Assembly (NCBI RefSeq): GCF_008923725.1
Contig: NZ_WBPF01000013.1
Coordinates: 496,001 to 560,000 of the forward strand
Reading direction: 5' to 3'
Source of the DNA: Bacillus sp. CH140a_4T
GTDB lineage: Bacteria; Bacillota; Bacilli; Bacillales; Bacillaceae_G
DNA length: 64,000 bases
Part shown: in pieces, positions 43,500 through 53,126 of the stretch
Position numbering within the stretch: the stretch's first letter is position 1
Layout: the number at the start of each line of letters is the position of its first letter
Notes under the pieces: model-generated
What the model saw: only the letters and a program-made list of their open reading frames with translations
What the model was told of the DNA's origin: nothing
Database searches by the model: none
Position numbers and translations under genes: made by a program

Positions 43500-44609
43500 T
43501 ATTTTCAAATACCGATTCAAGTGTAACTGTTGCATATGTTTCGTATGTATCACAACATCAAACGCACTCCCTAATCCTCCGCTCAAAATCATAGAACGAA
43601 CTGCACGATTTTGTTTTTGAGTTTCAGAAAAAGGATTTCTATCTTGGTGACCCGTAAGCTGATCTAATATTCCTGCTGCTAACAAAAACTCAGATTGCTT
43701 CTTATGCCATACTGTATGCATACCTTGCAGGCTAAACATCTCTTTCAGTTCGTCCCAATGAATATGAGTAGTAAGATCCATTTCACCTGGATGCGCTAAA
43801 GGATTACGGATTAACTTATGATCGTAATATCCTCGTAAACTTCCTTCCTGATGTGCAGGATGCATCCATTCTTCTTTTGTATATCCATAATCAACTGTAA
43901 TACATACACCTCGTTGAAACCATTTCGCCATTTCTTTTATATATTTTTCCATCGCAATCGGCACTTCAAAACGCTGACCTTCAGCAAGATGAATATTATA
44001 TTTCAATAAGTATCGACCAATGCTTTTATGTAACGGTCTACATACTTCTGCAAGTTTCCCTTCCCCTGTATACGTAACACGTACTTCATACAATATTCCA
44101 TTTCTCTTCTCAATTACCTCAACAGGAAATGCATCAAATAACTCATTCGAAAAAAGAATTCCTTCGAACGATTCTCCCATTTCACTATGCGACGTATAAT
44201 ATGACACATTATAAAACGAACAAAGATTTTTCTGCTGTAATTTTCTATGAAAAGGGCTCATTTCAATCATTGAATAGTTTAAATCAATAAAGGTTTCCGG
44301 TGATAATTGTTTCCATTCTTGTAAAACATCATAGGCAAACTTCCCTGTTCCCCCACCAATCTCACAAATCTGTGGAGCAACTTCACCATTTTCAACAAGA
44401 CGAATAAAAAACTTAGCAAAAGTTTTTGCAAACACAGAGGATACATTGCTACTTGTAAAAAAATCCCCTTGTCTTCCGATTTTTTCACGTTCTTTCATAT
44501 AATATCCATGTTCCTCTGCATATAGTGCGAGGTTCATATATGTACTGTATGAAATTGAATAATCCTTTTCTTTTTCCATCCATTCTTTTAAAATGAGCTC
44601 CATCTCCAT
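43497..44609 (-). CDS. MidA/NDUFAF7-like SAM-dependent methyltransferase
   Basis: 370-aa methyltransferase of the DUF185/COG1565 family. Motifs: GRQGDFFTSSNVSSVF, the SAM-binding EIGGGTGKFAYDVL, FSNELFDAFPVEVI and ITVDYGYTKEEW. The mitochondrial relative methylates an arginine in complex I assembly; the bacterial target is unknown. AAGGAG before the ATG. It is nine bases after yqgX and probably cotranscribed. Confidence 0.85.
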   Translation of the reverse strand: MEMELILKEWMEKEKDYSISYSTYMNLALYAEEHGYYMKEREKIGRQGDFFTSSNVSSVFAKTFAKFFIRLVENGEVAPQICEIGGGTGKFAYDVLQEWKQLSPETFIDLNYSMIEMSPFHRKLQQKNLCSFYNVSYYTSHSEMGESFEGILFSNELFDAFPVEVIEKRNGILYEVRVTYTGEGKLAEVCRPLHKSIGRYLLKYNIHLAEGQRFEVPIAMEKYIKEMAKWFQRGVCITVDYGYTKEEWMHPAHQEGSLRGYYDHKLIRNPLAHPGEMDLTTHIHWDELKEMFSLQGMHTVWHKKQSEFLLAAGILDQLTGHQDRNPFSETQKQNRAVRSMILSGGLGSAFDVVIHTKHMQQLHLNRYLKI

Positions 44610-44618
44610 ACTAGCTCC

Positions 44619-45248
44619 TTACTGTAAAAATGGATTATTTTCTTTTTCAAAACCAATGCTTGTTTCTGGACCATGTCCACATAGCACCGCTGTTTCATCA
44701 GGTAATACAAATAATTTCTCTTCAATACTTCCAATCAATTCAGCAAAACTTCCACCAGGTAAATCTGTTCTTCCGATACTCATTTGGAACAATACATCTC
44801 CAGAAAATACAGCACTCGCCTCTTTACAGTAATAAGAAATACTACCCGGAGAATGTCCTGGCGTTTCAAAAATTTCAAAATTAAATGAGCCAATTGCTAA
44901 TGTACCTTCTGCATCAATAATATGATCTGCTGGTTTTGCTGTAATACTCCGATTCATCATAAAAATTTGAGAACCATTTACAGTTGCATCGCCTAACCAA
45001 TCTGCTTCTTCTTTATGTACATACACAGGAATATGAAAAGCGTCTCTGACCGCATCAACAGCGCCAATATGATCAAAGTGAGCATGTGTTAATAAAACAG
45101 CCAGTGGCTTTAATTGTTCTTCTTGTAAATATGTAACGAGCTTCTCTCCTTCGTGACCAGGATCAAAGATAATACACTCATTTTGCTCATTCGTTAAAAT
45201 ATAAGCATTTGTTTGTAATGGGCCTAACGGCATTTGTATCCATTTCAT
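44619..45248 (-). CDS. yqgX: Metallo-beta-lactamase-fold hydrolase YqgX
   Basis: 209-aa glyoxalase II-like hydrolase with zinc motif THAHFDHIGAV, downstream His in FETPGHSPGSI, Asp in FSGDVLF, and the closing CGHGPET. It may hydrolyse hydroxyacylglutathione-like or bacillithiol thioesters. Start at 45248 after GGAGGAG; the longer open frame has no ribosome site. Order next to yqgW-like and glcK matches B. subtilis. Confidence 0.88.
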   Translation of the reverse strand: MKWIQMPLGPLQTNAYILTNEQNECIIFDPGHEGEKLVTYLQEEQLKPLAVLLTHAHFDHIGAVDAVRDAFHIPVYVHKEEADWLGDATVNGSQIFMMNRSITAKPADHIIDAEGTLAIGSFNFEIFETPGHSPGSISYYCKEASAVFSGDVLFQMSIGRTDLPGGSFAELIGSIEEKLFVLPDETAVLCGHGPETSIGFEKENNPFLQ

Positions 45249-45418
45249 ATGAAAATCTCCTCCAATTATTAAACTTACTTTCAATGATACAACATTTTTT
45301 TCTCTTAGGAAAAGAAAGGATGCTATCTCGACAATCATTTTTAAAACATGTACAATATAAAAGAGTTAATATTCTAAAAACTCATATTTAGGAATGGGTA
45401 GACAGAGGAGGATATTGT

Positions 45419-45592
45419 ATGGGCCTTGTTATTATTTTTGCACTAGTCACTCTGTTAGCTGTATTTGCTACGCTTAGAACACTTCGCGAAAAGAACTTTT
45501 TCGCAGGCGGCTTTGCAATTGCAACTGTACTCGTTTTCGGATGGTTTACGATTATGACTGTTCTATATAACGGGTACCCACCAGCAGCTTAA
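45419..45592 (+). CDS. yqgW: DUF2759 small membrane protein YqgW
   Basis: 57-aa product with two membrane helices (GLVIIFALVTLLAVFATL and FAIATVLVFGWFTIMTVLY) and ending NGYPPAA. GAGGAGGA lies five bases before the ATG. It matches the DUF2759 family encoded beside yqgX in Bacillus. Function unknown. Confidence 0.8.
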   Translation: MGLVIIFALVTLLAVFATLRTLREKNFFAGGFAIATVLVFGWFTIMTVLYNGYPPAA

Positions 45593-45628
45593 TTCATTTA
45601 CATGTTATTCTTCATCAAGATTGTGCGC

Positions 45629-45661
45629 AAAAAGAGGAAGGGGTTTCCCCTTCCTCTTTTC
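45629..45661. terminator. Bidirectional terminator
   Basis: 14-bp perfect stem AAAAGAGGAAGGGG with a three-base loop between yqgW and glcK. Confidence 0.92.
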
Positions 45662-45673
45662 ATAGTTCATAAC

Positions 45674-46657
45674 TTATACCATCTTTGCTTCGTATTTGTG
45701 CTTTTTTACAAGCCAAGCTCCTCCGATAACACCTGCATCATTACCAAGTATTGCAATCGCTAACTTCGTGCTCTTTACAGCACGTGAAAAAGCATATTGC
45801 TCGAAATAACGTTGAATTGGCTCTAATAGTGCATCTCCAGCTTTAGACACGCCGCCGCCAATAACAATTTTCTCTGGGTTCAACGTACTAGCAAGGTTCG
45901 CTACAGCTAATCCTAAGTAAGAAGCTACTTTTTCTACTACTTCGCCTGCTAGCTCGTCACCTTGTCCAAGTGCTTCAAACACATCTTTTGATGTAATACG
46001 CCCTTCTTCTGCTAACATAGAACGTAGAACACTTTCTTTATCAGTCTCTTGTATTTTTTGCATAGCAACACGCACAATACCCGTTGCAGATGCTACAGTT
46101 TCTAGGCAACCAGACTTCCCGCAATTACACGGGAAAGCATTCTCTGTAACGACTGTAATGTGTCCGATTTCACCAGCAGCACCGCTTACGCCGTGTACAA
46201 TCTCACCATTGGCAATTACACCACCGCCAACGCCAGTACCAAGAGTCATACAAATTAAATCTTTCGCTCCTTCACCAGCACCTTTCCACATTTCACCAAG
46301 CGCTGCTAAGTTTGCATCATTATCAATAACAACAGGTAATCCTGTTTCCACTTCTAATAAATCTTTTAACGGATAGTTTTTCCATCCTAAGTTAACCGCT
46401 TCATAAATCATTCCAGACGCCACGTGTACAGGACCAGGAGCTCCCATACCAATACCGATTAACTTACTTTTTAATTCGCCTAACTCTTCTAACTTTTTAT
46501 CAATAGCTTTCGCTACATCAAGTGTAATATGTTTTCCTTGCTCATTTGTATTCGTAGGGATTTCCCACTTATGTAAAATTTCACCGTACACATTAATAAA
46601 TGCTAATTTAATCGTTGTACCACCAAGGTCAACACCAACTAACCATTTCTCTTCCAT
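45674..46657 (-). CDS. glcK: ROK-family glucokinase
   Basis: 327-aa enzyme that phosphorylates glucose. Phosphate loop [14 protein letters not shown], sugar site [14 protein letters not shown] site [11 protein letters not shown], His in GEIGHITV and the ROK zinc cluster [10 protein letters not shown]. Length and order (yqgQ-glcK) match B. subtilis. It follows yqgQ by 19 bp. Confidence 0.94.
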   Translation of the reverse strand: MEEKWLVGVDLGGTTIKLAFINVYGEILHKWEIPTNTNEQGKHITLDVAKAIDKKLEELGELKSKLIGIGMGAPGPVHVASGMIYEAVNLGWKNYPLKDLLEVETGLPVVIDNDANLAALGEMWKGAGEGAKDLICMTLGTGVGGGVIANGEIVHGVSGAAGEIGHITVVTENAFPCNCGKSGCLETVASATGIVRVAMQKIQETDKESVLRSMLAEEGRITSKDVFEALGQGDELAGEVVEKVASYLGLAVANLASTLNPEKIVIGGGVSKAGDALLEPIQRYFEQYAFSRAVKSTKLAIAILGNDAGVIGGAWLVKKHKYEAKMV

Positions 46658-46676
46658 GTTGCTTACCTACCTTTAT

Positions 46677-46877
46677 CTAATTCTTATTTAGCTCTTTTTG
46701 AATTTCTTGCTTCAATAAAAATAAAGCTGTTTGATAGTCTTGTGGATCGATTAGCTGTGATTGATTTAATTCACGCAATTCATCTTGCATTAATTGTAAA
46801 TCTGCAATTCGATCACCCGTATAAATAATCGTACCAAATTTCTTTAGCAATTGCTGAATATCATAAATAGATACCAT
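46677..46877 (-). CDS. yqgQ: YqgQ family protein
   Basis: 66-aa helical protein (DUF910 family). Start at 46877 with GAGGGTGA; sequence MVSIYDIQQLLKKFGTIIYTG is typical. It is always next to glcK; proposed to bind nucleic acid from its fold, but function is unproven. Confidence 0.85.
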   Translation of the reverse strand: MVSIYDIQQLLKKFGTIIYTGDRIADLQLMQDELRELNQSQLIDPQDYQTALFLLKQEIQKELNKN

Positions 46878-46980
46878 TTTATCACCCTCTATGCTCACTT
46901 ACTATAAAAAATTATAATAAGAAAACGTTCACATATTTTATTATAATCAAGAAGAAAAAGTCTCGTCAATTTTTATTTGT

Positions 46981-47559
46981 CTATACAAGCCCATTTTTAA
47001 CCATTGTTCCTTTTTCTGTAATAATTTTTTCTATATTTTTATCAAACGGCTCTACTGGAATATGTTCTACCACTTGAAAACTATAAGCTAATGATAGCGT
47101 TTTCCCTTTATAATGCACGAGATAACGATCATAATAGCCACCGCCATATCCAATTCGTTCTCCTCGCTCTGTATAAGCTACGCCCGGCACGATTTGAAGA
47201 TCAATTTCATCTGCATTCACTTCTTCCGTAAGTGCTGGAATTGGTTCACGTAAATTCATATACACCGTTTCTAATTGATCAAAATTACTAATTTTCCTAA
47301 AGGACATTGTTCGTGTTCCTTTATTACACTTCGGGACAACAACTTTCTTGCCCTCTTCCCAAGCTTTTTCGATAATAGGATATGTATTCACTTCATTTTC
47401 CATTGAGAGAGTGATTCCGATTGTTTTAGCTTCAGTCCACTCTTTTTGCGCATACAACGAACATGCAATTTGCTCTGATAAAGTTGTATACCGTTCTTCT
47501 GATAAAGAATTCATGTGCTCTATTATTCGTTTACGTAAACGTACTTTCTCTTCTCTCAC
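46981..47559 (-). CDS. 5-formyltetrahydrofolate cyclo-ligase
   Basis: 192-aa enzyme that converts 5-formyl-THF to methenyl-THF with ATP. Motifs: KVRLRKRIIEHMNSL, VVPKC, and the ATP/folate loop VPGVAYTERGERIGYGGGYYDRYL. The start is a GTG after GAGGGGGAA. B. subtilis yqgN is the counterpart. Confidence 0.9.
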   Translation of the reverse strand: MREEKVRLRKRIIEHMNSLSEERYTTLSEQIACSLYAQKEWTEAKTIGITLSMENEVNTYPIIEKAWEEGKKVVVPKCNKGTRTMSFRKISNFDQLETVYMNLREPIPALTEEVNADEIDLQIVPGVAYTERGERIGYGGGYYDRYLVHYKGKTLSLAYSFQVVEHIPVEPFDKNIEKIITEKGTMVKNGLV

Positions 47560-47632
47560 ACATTTTCCCCCTCACAGTGATACTTTTCTCTACGATGATA
47601 GTGTATCACTTTTAACAGAGGAATCGAATAAA

Positions 47633-47662
47633 AAAAGAAACAGTAGGAAAATATTCCTACTG
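47633..47662 (-). terminator. Terminator of rpmG
   Basis: CAGTAGGAA/TTCCTACTG stem with minus-strand T-run right after the rpmG stop. Confidence 0.85.
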
Positions 47663-47663
47663 C

Positions 47664-47813
47664 TTACTTTGTTTCACGGTGTAACGTAGACTTCTTGTCA
47701 CGCTTGCAATACTTTTTAAGCTCGATACGCTCAGCGTTGTTACGTTTGTTTTTCTTTGAGATATAGTTACGATCTCCGCATTCTGTACATGCTAGAGTAA
47801 TATTCACACGCAT
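47664..47813 (-). CDS. rpmG: 50S ribosomal protein L33
   Basis: 49-aa L33, starting [18 protein letters not shown] and ending LHRETK. GGAGGG lies six bases before the ATG. It keeps CTEC and a third cysteine (KKYCKRDKK), but the fourth zinc cysteine is replaced, so it is between the zinc-binding C+ and zinc-free C- forms. Zur usually controls such paralogs; no Zur box was identified here. Confidence 0.95.
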   Translation of the reverse strand: MRVNITLACTECGDRNYISKKNKRNNAERIELKKYCKRDKKSTLHRETK

Positions 47814-47882
47814 TCTTATTTCCCTCCAGTACTAATAACTTAAATCAGACTATACTATAATACCACTTTTAAAATAAAAATT

Positions 47883-50237
47883 CTACACCTTTTGATATTG
47901 TCTAATTTTTTCTATAAGGTTTTTCATGTTTTCCCTTGCTATTACTGGGTTTCTAGCATGTGAATACACTAAAAATTTCGGTTGTTTTGTGTCAGAAACG
48001 ATATAAGACCACTCTTTTTCCGTATATTTGAACTGTACTCCTTCAAATATACCGTCTTCCTTTCTTTCCATATCAGCCAATAATTTCCTCATCACTTTCC
48101 CTTTTTCATTCCATGAACATACAACTTCATCACAAAGTAGATAGAGCGGAGGCGATTGCTCTACTATGCTGAGAAATGTTTTTCCTTGCAATGCTATTAG
48201 CTCAAATAATTTTCCTATTCGATATAAAATATCTCGCTTCCATCTCGCTTGAAACGACTTTTTTTCATCCTGCGTATAAAATAGAAGGTAACACTCTCCT
48301 AATTTCAAAGACATTGGGTAAATATTTCCTGTCGATTCAAGTAATAAATCTGGAATATCTACCTCTTCAAAATCTGTTCCTTGGTAAATATTACTGTGAT
48401 TATCATATAACTCGAAATAATTTCCTTGCTCTGAAAACATAAGAGCCATATTTGCTTTACTTGATTTCATCAAAGCTTTCACATGATCCTTTTGTTCGCC
48501 CGCATAAATCCAAGTAACTGTACATCCGAGCCTTTGCAAAAAGAGCATAAGTAAATGTTGTAACATATCATTTCTTTTATTAATAAGAAGATGAAACTTC
48601 TGTTTTTGTATTTTCTCAATATCAATGCGTTCTAATACAGCCTCTATATAATCATGTAAAGAAACGTGGACTAGCTTATTCCGCCCCATTTCCTTCTCAC
48701 ATACGTAATAAAACGACTCAGACATATATACTTGTTCTATCGCTTTTTGCTGCTTATACGTTAATTGTACCCCATCCTTGCCATACAACTTTATAACAAC
48801 CTCTTTTTCATTTTCTACTTGAATGAAAACCCCGCCTGCACATTGTAAATCCTGAATACTATACTGAAAAAGCGACTCGTTCATTTCTTTGCATTCCATC
48901 GTATGAACTCCGATACCATGAATCGCATGAAGAAAGAGATTTTTATAAGAGGTCGTTTCTATATGTTCTTGACTCCCGATTAATATACTTTCTCCTTTGG
49001 CAAAAAGAGATCCGTACGCCATCGCAACCTTTACAATAAATTGAGGAGTGATTTCAACATTGCCTCTTCCTACAATGCGGCTTTTTTGCAACCATCCTGC
49101 ACTCTTTTCACTTTCTTGAACACCAGCCGATCCGACTACCGAATAGCTGTCAATCGCCTTATATGGCCATAGTTTTCCCTTTTGCTTAATTACCGTACTT
49201 TTCCCGATATGACAATGATCCGCTACAATGCTTTTTTGAAACAATGTAACGTCATCTTCCACCATTGTATGCTCTCCTATTGTCGTTTCTAATAACTCGC
49301 AATATTGCCCAATGTGAACATTTGCAAAAACAATACTTTTTTGAAGATGAGAATAGCTTGAAACAATACTATTTTTCCCGATAATGGAGTACGGTTCAAT
49401 TACAGCTCCAGCACCAATCTTTGCTCCTTCTCCAATAAAAGAGGGACCGTGAATTTTCGTTCCTTTTCCAATCGTCACTCCTTCCCCCATCCATACCATC
49501 GGTAATACTTCCGTGTAAGGAATAGGTACTTGTAATTTTTTCGTTAACAAATCAAATTGTGCTTGTCGATATTGATCAAATGTACCAATATCTAACCAAT
49601 AGCCTTCTGACAAATATGCAAATAACGCGTTCTTATTTGCCAATAACGGAAACACATCTTGACTGAAATCAAAAAATTCTCGGGGCGGTATGTAAGAGAA
49701 AATTTCTGGTTCCATAATATATATACCTGTATTCACAATATTAGAAACTACCTCATTCCAACTTGGTTTTTCTATATATCGTGTAACCTCTTGTTCTTTG
49801 TTCATTACAACTAAACCGAATGAGAGTGGATTTTCTACTTCCTTTACAAACATAGTTACCATTCTTTTCTTTTGTTCATGAAACGCAATGCCTTCTGATA
49901 ATTGAAAATCAGTTAACGCATCCCCGCTTATGACGACAAACGTTTCATCCAGAAATTTTTCCGCTTGTTTAATACTCCCTGCGGTTCCAAGCGGTGGAGA
50001 GTCTTCAAAGTAATACAAATTGACGCCCCATTTGCTACCGTCACCAAAGTATTGTTTAATGGCCGTACTCATATACTGAACAGTAATGGCAATCTCACGA
50101 ATACCATGCTGACGTAATAATTCAATATTGTATTCCAAAACTGGCTTCTCTAATAATGGCAACATCGGCTTTGGAGTATTACATGTTAATGGTCTAAGGC
50201 GTCGTCCTTTTCCTCCAGCTAAAATAACCCCCTTCAT
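47883..50237 (-). CDS. Sugar-1-phosphate nucleotidyltransferase fused to a degenerate phosphomannomutase
   Basis: 784-aa fusion. Residues 1-230: nucleotidyltransferase with GVILAGGKGRRLRPLT, PKPMLPLLEKP and the metal Asp in VISGDALTD. Residues 250-370: left-handed beta-helix hexapeptide repeats. Residues 380-784: phosphomannomutase-like region whose catalytic SASHNP serine loop is replaced (around CAGGVFIQVENEKE) and whose DGDGDR metal site is not visible, so the mutase is probably inactive. It may supply a GDP- or dTDP-sugar for surface polymers; nothing nearby indicates which. Confidence 0.85.
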   Translation of the reverse strand: MKGVILAGGKGRRLRPLTCNTPKPMLPLLEKPVLEYNIELLRQHGIREIAITVQYMSTAIKQYFGDGSKWGVNLYYFEDSPPLGTAGSIKQAEKFLDETFVVISGDALTDFQLSEGIAFHEQKKRMVTMFVKEVENPLSFGLVVMNKEQEVTRYIEKPSWNEVVSNIVNTGIYIMEPEIFSYIPPREFFDFSQDVFPLLANKNALFAYLSEGYWLDIGTFDQYRQAQFDLLTKKLQVPIPYTEVLPMVWMGEGVTIGKGTKIHGPSFIGEGAKIGAGAVIEPYSIIGKNSIVSSYSHLQKSIVFANVHIGQYCELLETTIGEHTMVEDDVTLFQKSIVADHCHIGKSTVIKQKGKLWPYKAIDSYSVVGSAGVQESEKSAGWLQKSRIVGRGNVEITPQFIVKVAMAYGSLFAKGESILIGSQEHIETTSYKNLFLHAIHGIGVHTMECKEMNESLFQYSIQDLQCAGGVFIQVENEKEVVIKLYGKDGVQLTYKQQKAIEQVYMSESFYYVCEKEMGRNKLVHVSLHDYIEAVLERIDIEKIQKQKFHLLINKRNDMLQHLLMLFLQRLGCTVTWIYAGEQKDHVKALMKSSKANMALMFSEQGNYFELYDNHSNIYQGTDFEEVDIPDLLLESTGNIYPMSLKLGECYLLFYTQDEKKSFQARWKRDILYRIGKLFELIALQGKTFLSIVEQSPPLYLLCDEVVCSWNEKGKVMRKLLADMERKEDGIFEGVQFKYTEKEWSYIVSDTKQPKFLVYSHARNPVIARENMKNLIEKIRQYQKV

Positions 50238-50556
50238 ATACTTCAGCCTCCACTTATATAATGTTCAGTAACTTCATATACGATATGTATATTATCTAAC
50301 CCGAATTAACTAGCAGTATAAAATGAAACTTTAAATTGTAGGGATTTTTTCATCTCCCGTTGATAGCTGACAAGCAGTAAAACTCCTTATATCCCCGTAC
50401 CTTTCAGATACAAAAAGAAAGCGCTTACCATTAACTTAGTAAAATATTACTTACTAAATGAACAACATATATGTCCTATTTTTTCCATTATATTATGATA
50501 CATCTTATCATCATAAACTAAAGGAAACAACGAGCTTTTTTTGTCATGTTTTGACT
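50238..50556. other. Upstream region of the nucleotidyltransferase gene
   Basis: AT-rich. It contains a cre-like site at 50417-50430 and, around 50317-50380, a stretch similar to the reverse complement of the repeat at 39604-39650 (ATGAAACTTTAA then GGGATT and a CATC-containing arm). No gene seen. Confidence 0.45.
50417..50430 (-). promoter_or_regulatory. Candidate cre site
   Basis: GGTAAGCGCTTTCT (minus strand) has one mismatch to the cre consensus and lies 180 bp before the nucleotidyltransferase gene. Confidence 0.5.
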
Positions 50557-50588
50557 AAAAAAAGCAGGTGATGTTTCACCTGCCTTTT
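50557..50588 (-). terminator. Terminator of phoU
   Basis: GCAGGTG/CACCTGC stem and minus-strand T-run just after the phoU stop. Confidence 0.88.
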
Positions 50589-50592
50589 TACT

Positions 50593-51249
50593 TTATTCAT
50601 TTAATAAGTAATGCTTCCCTTTTACTAAATAAAAAACATTTTCAGCAATATTTGTAATATGATCTGCTACACGCTCGATATATCTCGCCACAAAGGATAA
50701 TTGTGTAATTTGTGTAATCGCTTCTGGTTGTTCTGGAACTGAAGATATAAATTCACGAATCGCTTTCCCATACATTTCATCAACTGAATCATCCATTTCG
50801 GCAATTTGTTTCGCAAAAGTTAAATTTTCTTGCTCATATGCTTCCAACGCTAACTGTAACATCTTATTTGCAATTGCAAACATTTCATCAAGATTGTGCA
50901 AACTAACAACCACTTCTTTTTCCCCAAGACGAATTGTTGATTTCGCAATATTAACAGCATGATCTGCAATACGCTCTAGATCTGTCGCTGTTTTAATTGA
51001 AATGAAAATCCTTCTTAAATCACTTGCTACAGGTTGCTGCTTCGTAATAAGCATAAGCGCAAGATCATTTATTTCCTCTTCTAAATTATCCATACGATAA
51101 TCACCATCTATTACCTCTAATGCTTTCTCTACATCCCTTTTATGAAGACCTTCCATAGCAAGCAATAAAGCTGCCCTCGCTAGCTCTCCAAGCTCAATCA
51201 CCTTTTGCTGTAACGTTTTTAAATCACATTGAAACTGTTCTCTTACCAT
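50593..51249 (-). CDS. phoU: Phosphate regulatory protein PhoU
   Basis: 218-aa protein with two PhoU three-helix repeats; each has a metal-binding signature, TATDLERIADHAVNIAK and FVARYIERVADHITNIAE. It modulates the Pst transporter and Pho signalling. Start at 51249 after GAGGGGGAAG. A terminator separates it from pstB, so it may have its own promoter or depend on readthrough. Confidence 0.94.
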   Translation of the reverse strand: MVREQFQCDLKTLQQKVIELGELARAALLLAMEGLHKRDVEKALEVIDGDYRMDNLEEEINDLALMLITKQQPVASDLRRIFISIKTATDLERIADHAVNIAKSTIRLGEKEVVVSLHNLDEMFAIANKMLQLALEAYEQENLTFAKQIAEMDDSVDEMYGKAIREFISSVPEQPEAITQITQLSFVARYIERVADHITNIAENVFYLVKGKHYLLNE

Positions 51250-51363
51250 TGTTTCTTCCCCCTCAATATTATGTGCCATTATATATAGATTCCCTACCTA
51301 GCCTACTTGTAATAAACCTTAAGATAGGAGAAGTATTACTTCTCTAATGAAATGAGGTAAAAA

Positions 51364-51394
51364 CAAGAAATACCCTCTGTTAAGAGGGTATTTA
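51364..51394 (-). terminator. Terminator between pstB and phoU
   Basis: AAATACCCTCT/AGAGGGTATTT stem with a four-base loop; the T-run is short, so readthrough is likely. Confidence 0.75.
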
Positions 51395-51414
51395 CTCTTA
51401 TCCTTGCAACGATA

Positions 51415-52230
51415 TCAACCGAATCGGCCTGTAATATAATCTTCTGTACGCTTATCTGAAGGTGTCGTAAATAATTTATTTGTATCTGTATATTCCACAA
51501 CTTCTCCACTTAAGAAGAAAGCAGTTTTGTCTGAAATACGTGCTGCTTGTTGCATGTTATGCGTTACGATCACAATGCTAAAGTCTTTCTTTAACTCTTG
51601 AATTAATTCTTCTACTTTTAATGTTGAAATTGGATCTAGTGCCGATGTTGGCTCATCCATTAAAATAACGTCTGGTTCAATCGCTAAACAACGTGCGATA
51701 CATAGACGCTGTTGCTGTCCACCAGATAAACCGTATGCATTATCATGCAAACGATCTTTTAACTCATCCCAAATCGCTGCTCCACGTAAACTTTTTTCAA
51801 CAATTTCATCCAATGTTCTCTTATCACGAATACCATGAATTTTCGGTCCATATGCTACATTTTCATAAATAGATTTCGGAAATGGATTTGGCTTTTGGAA
51901 CACCATTCCCACATGAGTTCTTAATTCTTCAACTGGGTATGATTTTTCAAATATATTGCGCTCTCTATATTCAATTACACCTGTAGTTCGCACGATTGGT
52001 ACTAACTCTACCATACGATTTAATGTTTTTAAGTACGTTGATTTACCACAACCACTTGGCCCGATAATTGCTGTAACTTCATTCTCATGAATGCTTAAGT
52101 TAATATCTTTTAAAGCATGGTCTTCTCCGTACCATAAATTTAAGTTTTTCGTATCAAATACTACTTTCTTTGGTGCAGTCTCGATTTTCTCCTCGTTTTT
52201 CACCTGTACATTTACTACTGTTGCTACCAT
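51415..52230 (-). CDS. pstB: Phosphate ABC transporter ATPase PstB
   Basis: 271-aa ATPase. Walker [11 protein letters not shown]-loop [10 protein letters not shown], signature [16 protein letters not shown], Walker [14 protein letters not shown], switch [12 protein letters not shown]. Start at 52230 with AAAGGGG; this avoids a longer reading into pstA. Energises phosphate uptake. Confidence 0.95.
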   Translation of the reverse strand: MVATVVNVQVKNEEKIETAPKKVVFDTKNLNLWYGEDHALKDINLSIHENEVTAIIGPSGCGKSTYLKTLNRMVELVPIVRTTGVIEYRERNIFEKSYPVEELRTHVGMVFQKPNPFPKSIYENVAYGPKIHGIRDKRTLDEIVEKSLRGAAIWDELKDRLHDNAYGLSGGQQQRLCIARCLAIEPDVILMDEPTSALDPISTLKVEELIQELKKDFSIVIVTHNMQQAARISDKTAFFLSGEVVEYTDTNKLFTTPSDKRTEDYITGRFG

Positions 52231-52258
52231 TTGAATTCCCCTTTCATCCATTTCCAAC

Positions 52259-53125
52259 TTATTTTCGATTTCGTAACCATAAGACAAATATATTGATAAA
52301 GAGCAATAAACCTAATAAAACAATCATCCCAGCAGCTGCTACATACTGAAATTCTTCTTGCGGTCTACTCATCCAATTAAAAATTTGAATTGGTAAAACT
52401 GTAAATCTATCAAACATACTAAATGGAACATAATTTGCAAATGCAAGTGCCCCGATAACTAATAGCGGTGCCGCTTCTCCAATCGCCCTTGATATCGCTA
52501 ACGTACAACCCGTTATAATTCCCGGGAAAGCAGATGGCAATACAATTTGATACATCGTTTGCCACTTCGTAGCACCTAATCCGTAAGAAGCTTCTAATAA
52601 TGACCTTGGTACAGATCGTATCGCTTCTTGACTTGCTACAACAACTGTAGGTAAGACGAGTAAACTCATCGTCAGTGCCGCCGCAATAATACTCTCACCT
52701 AAATGAAGAGCATATACAAAAATAGTTAAGCCGAGTAATCCAAATACAACGGAAGGTACTCCTGCTAACGTTTGATTATTAATTTCTATTACCTTTTTAA
52801 ATATAGATTCCTTCGCATATTGCTCTAAATAAAGAGCAGTTCCAACTCCAAATATAAAGGAGACTGGTATAACAATACTCATAAATAATATCGTTCCTGA
52901 CAAAGCTGCAGCAATCCCAGCTTCTTTCGGATTACGCGAAGCGAAGTTTGTAAAGAAATCTAACGAAAGGTAACTTATACCTTTTTCAAAAATTTGAAAA
53001 AGCAAAATAAACAGTATTACTATTGAAAACAAAATAGCTATATAAAATAACATTTTGTAAACTCGATCTTTTAAAAAACGTAATGCCATATTTTCTTGTA
53101 TTTTTTTATGATTCAACATTCGCAT
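52259..53125 (-). CDS. pstA: Phosphate ABC transporter permease PstA
   Basis: 288-aa permease with six membrane helices and the EAA loop [35 protein letters not shown] before the ATG. Forms the channel with PstC. Confidence 0.94.
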   Translation of the reverse strand: MRMLNHKKIQENMALRFLKDRVYKMLFYIAILFSIVILFILLFQIFEKGISYLSLDFFTNFASRNPKEAGIAAALSGTILFMSIVIPVSFIFGVGTALYLEQYAKESIFKKVIEINNQTLAGVPSVVFGLLGLTIFVYALHLGESIIAAALTMSLLVLPTVVVASQEAIRSVPRSLLEASYGLGATKWQTMYQIVLPSAFPGIITGCTLAISRAIGEAAPLLVIGALAFANYVPFSMFDRFTVLPIQIFNWMSRPQEEFQYVAAAGMIVLLGLLLFINIFVLWLRNRK

Positions 53126-53126
53126 A

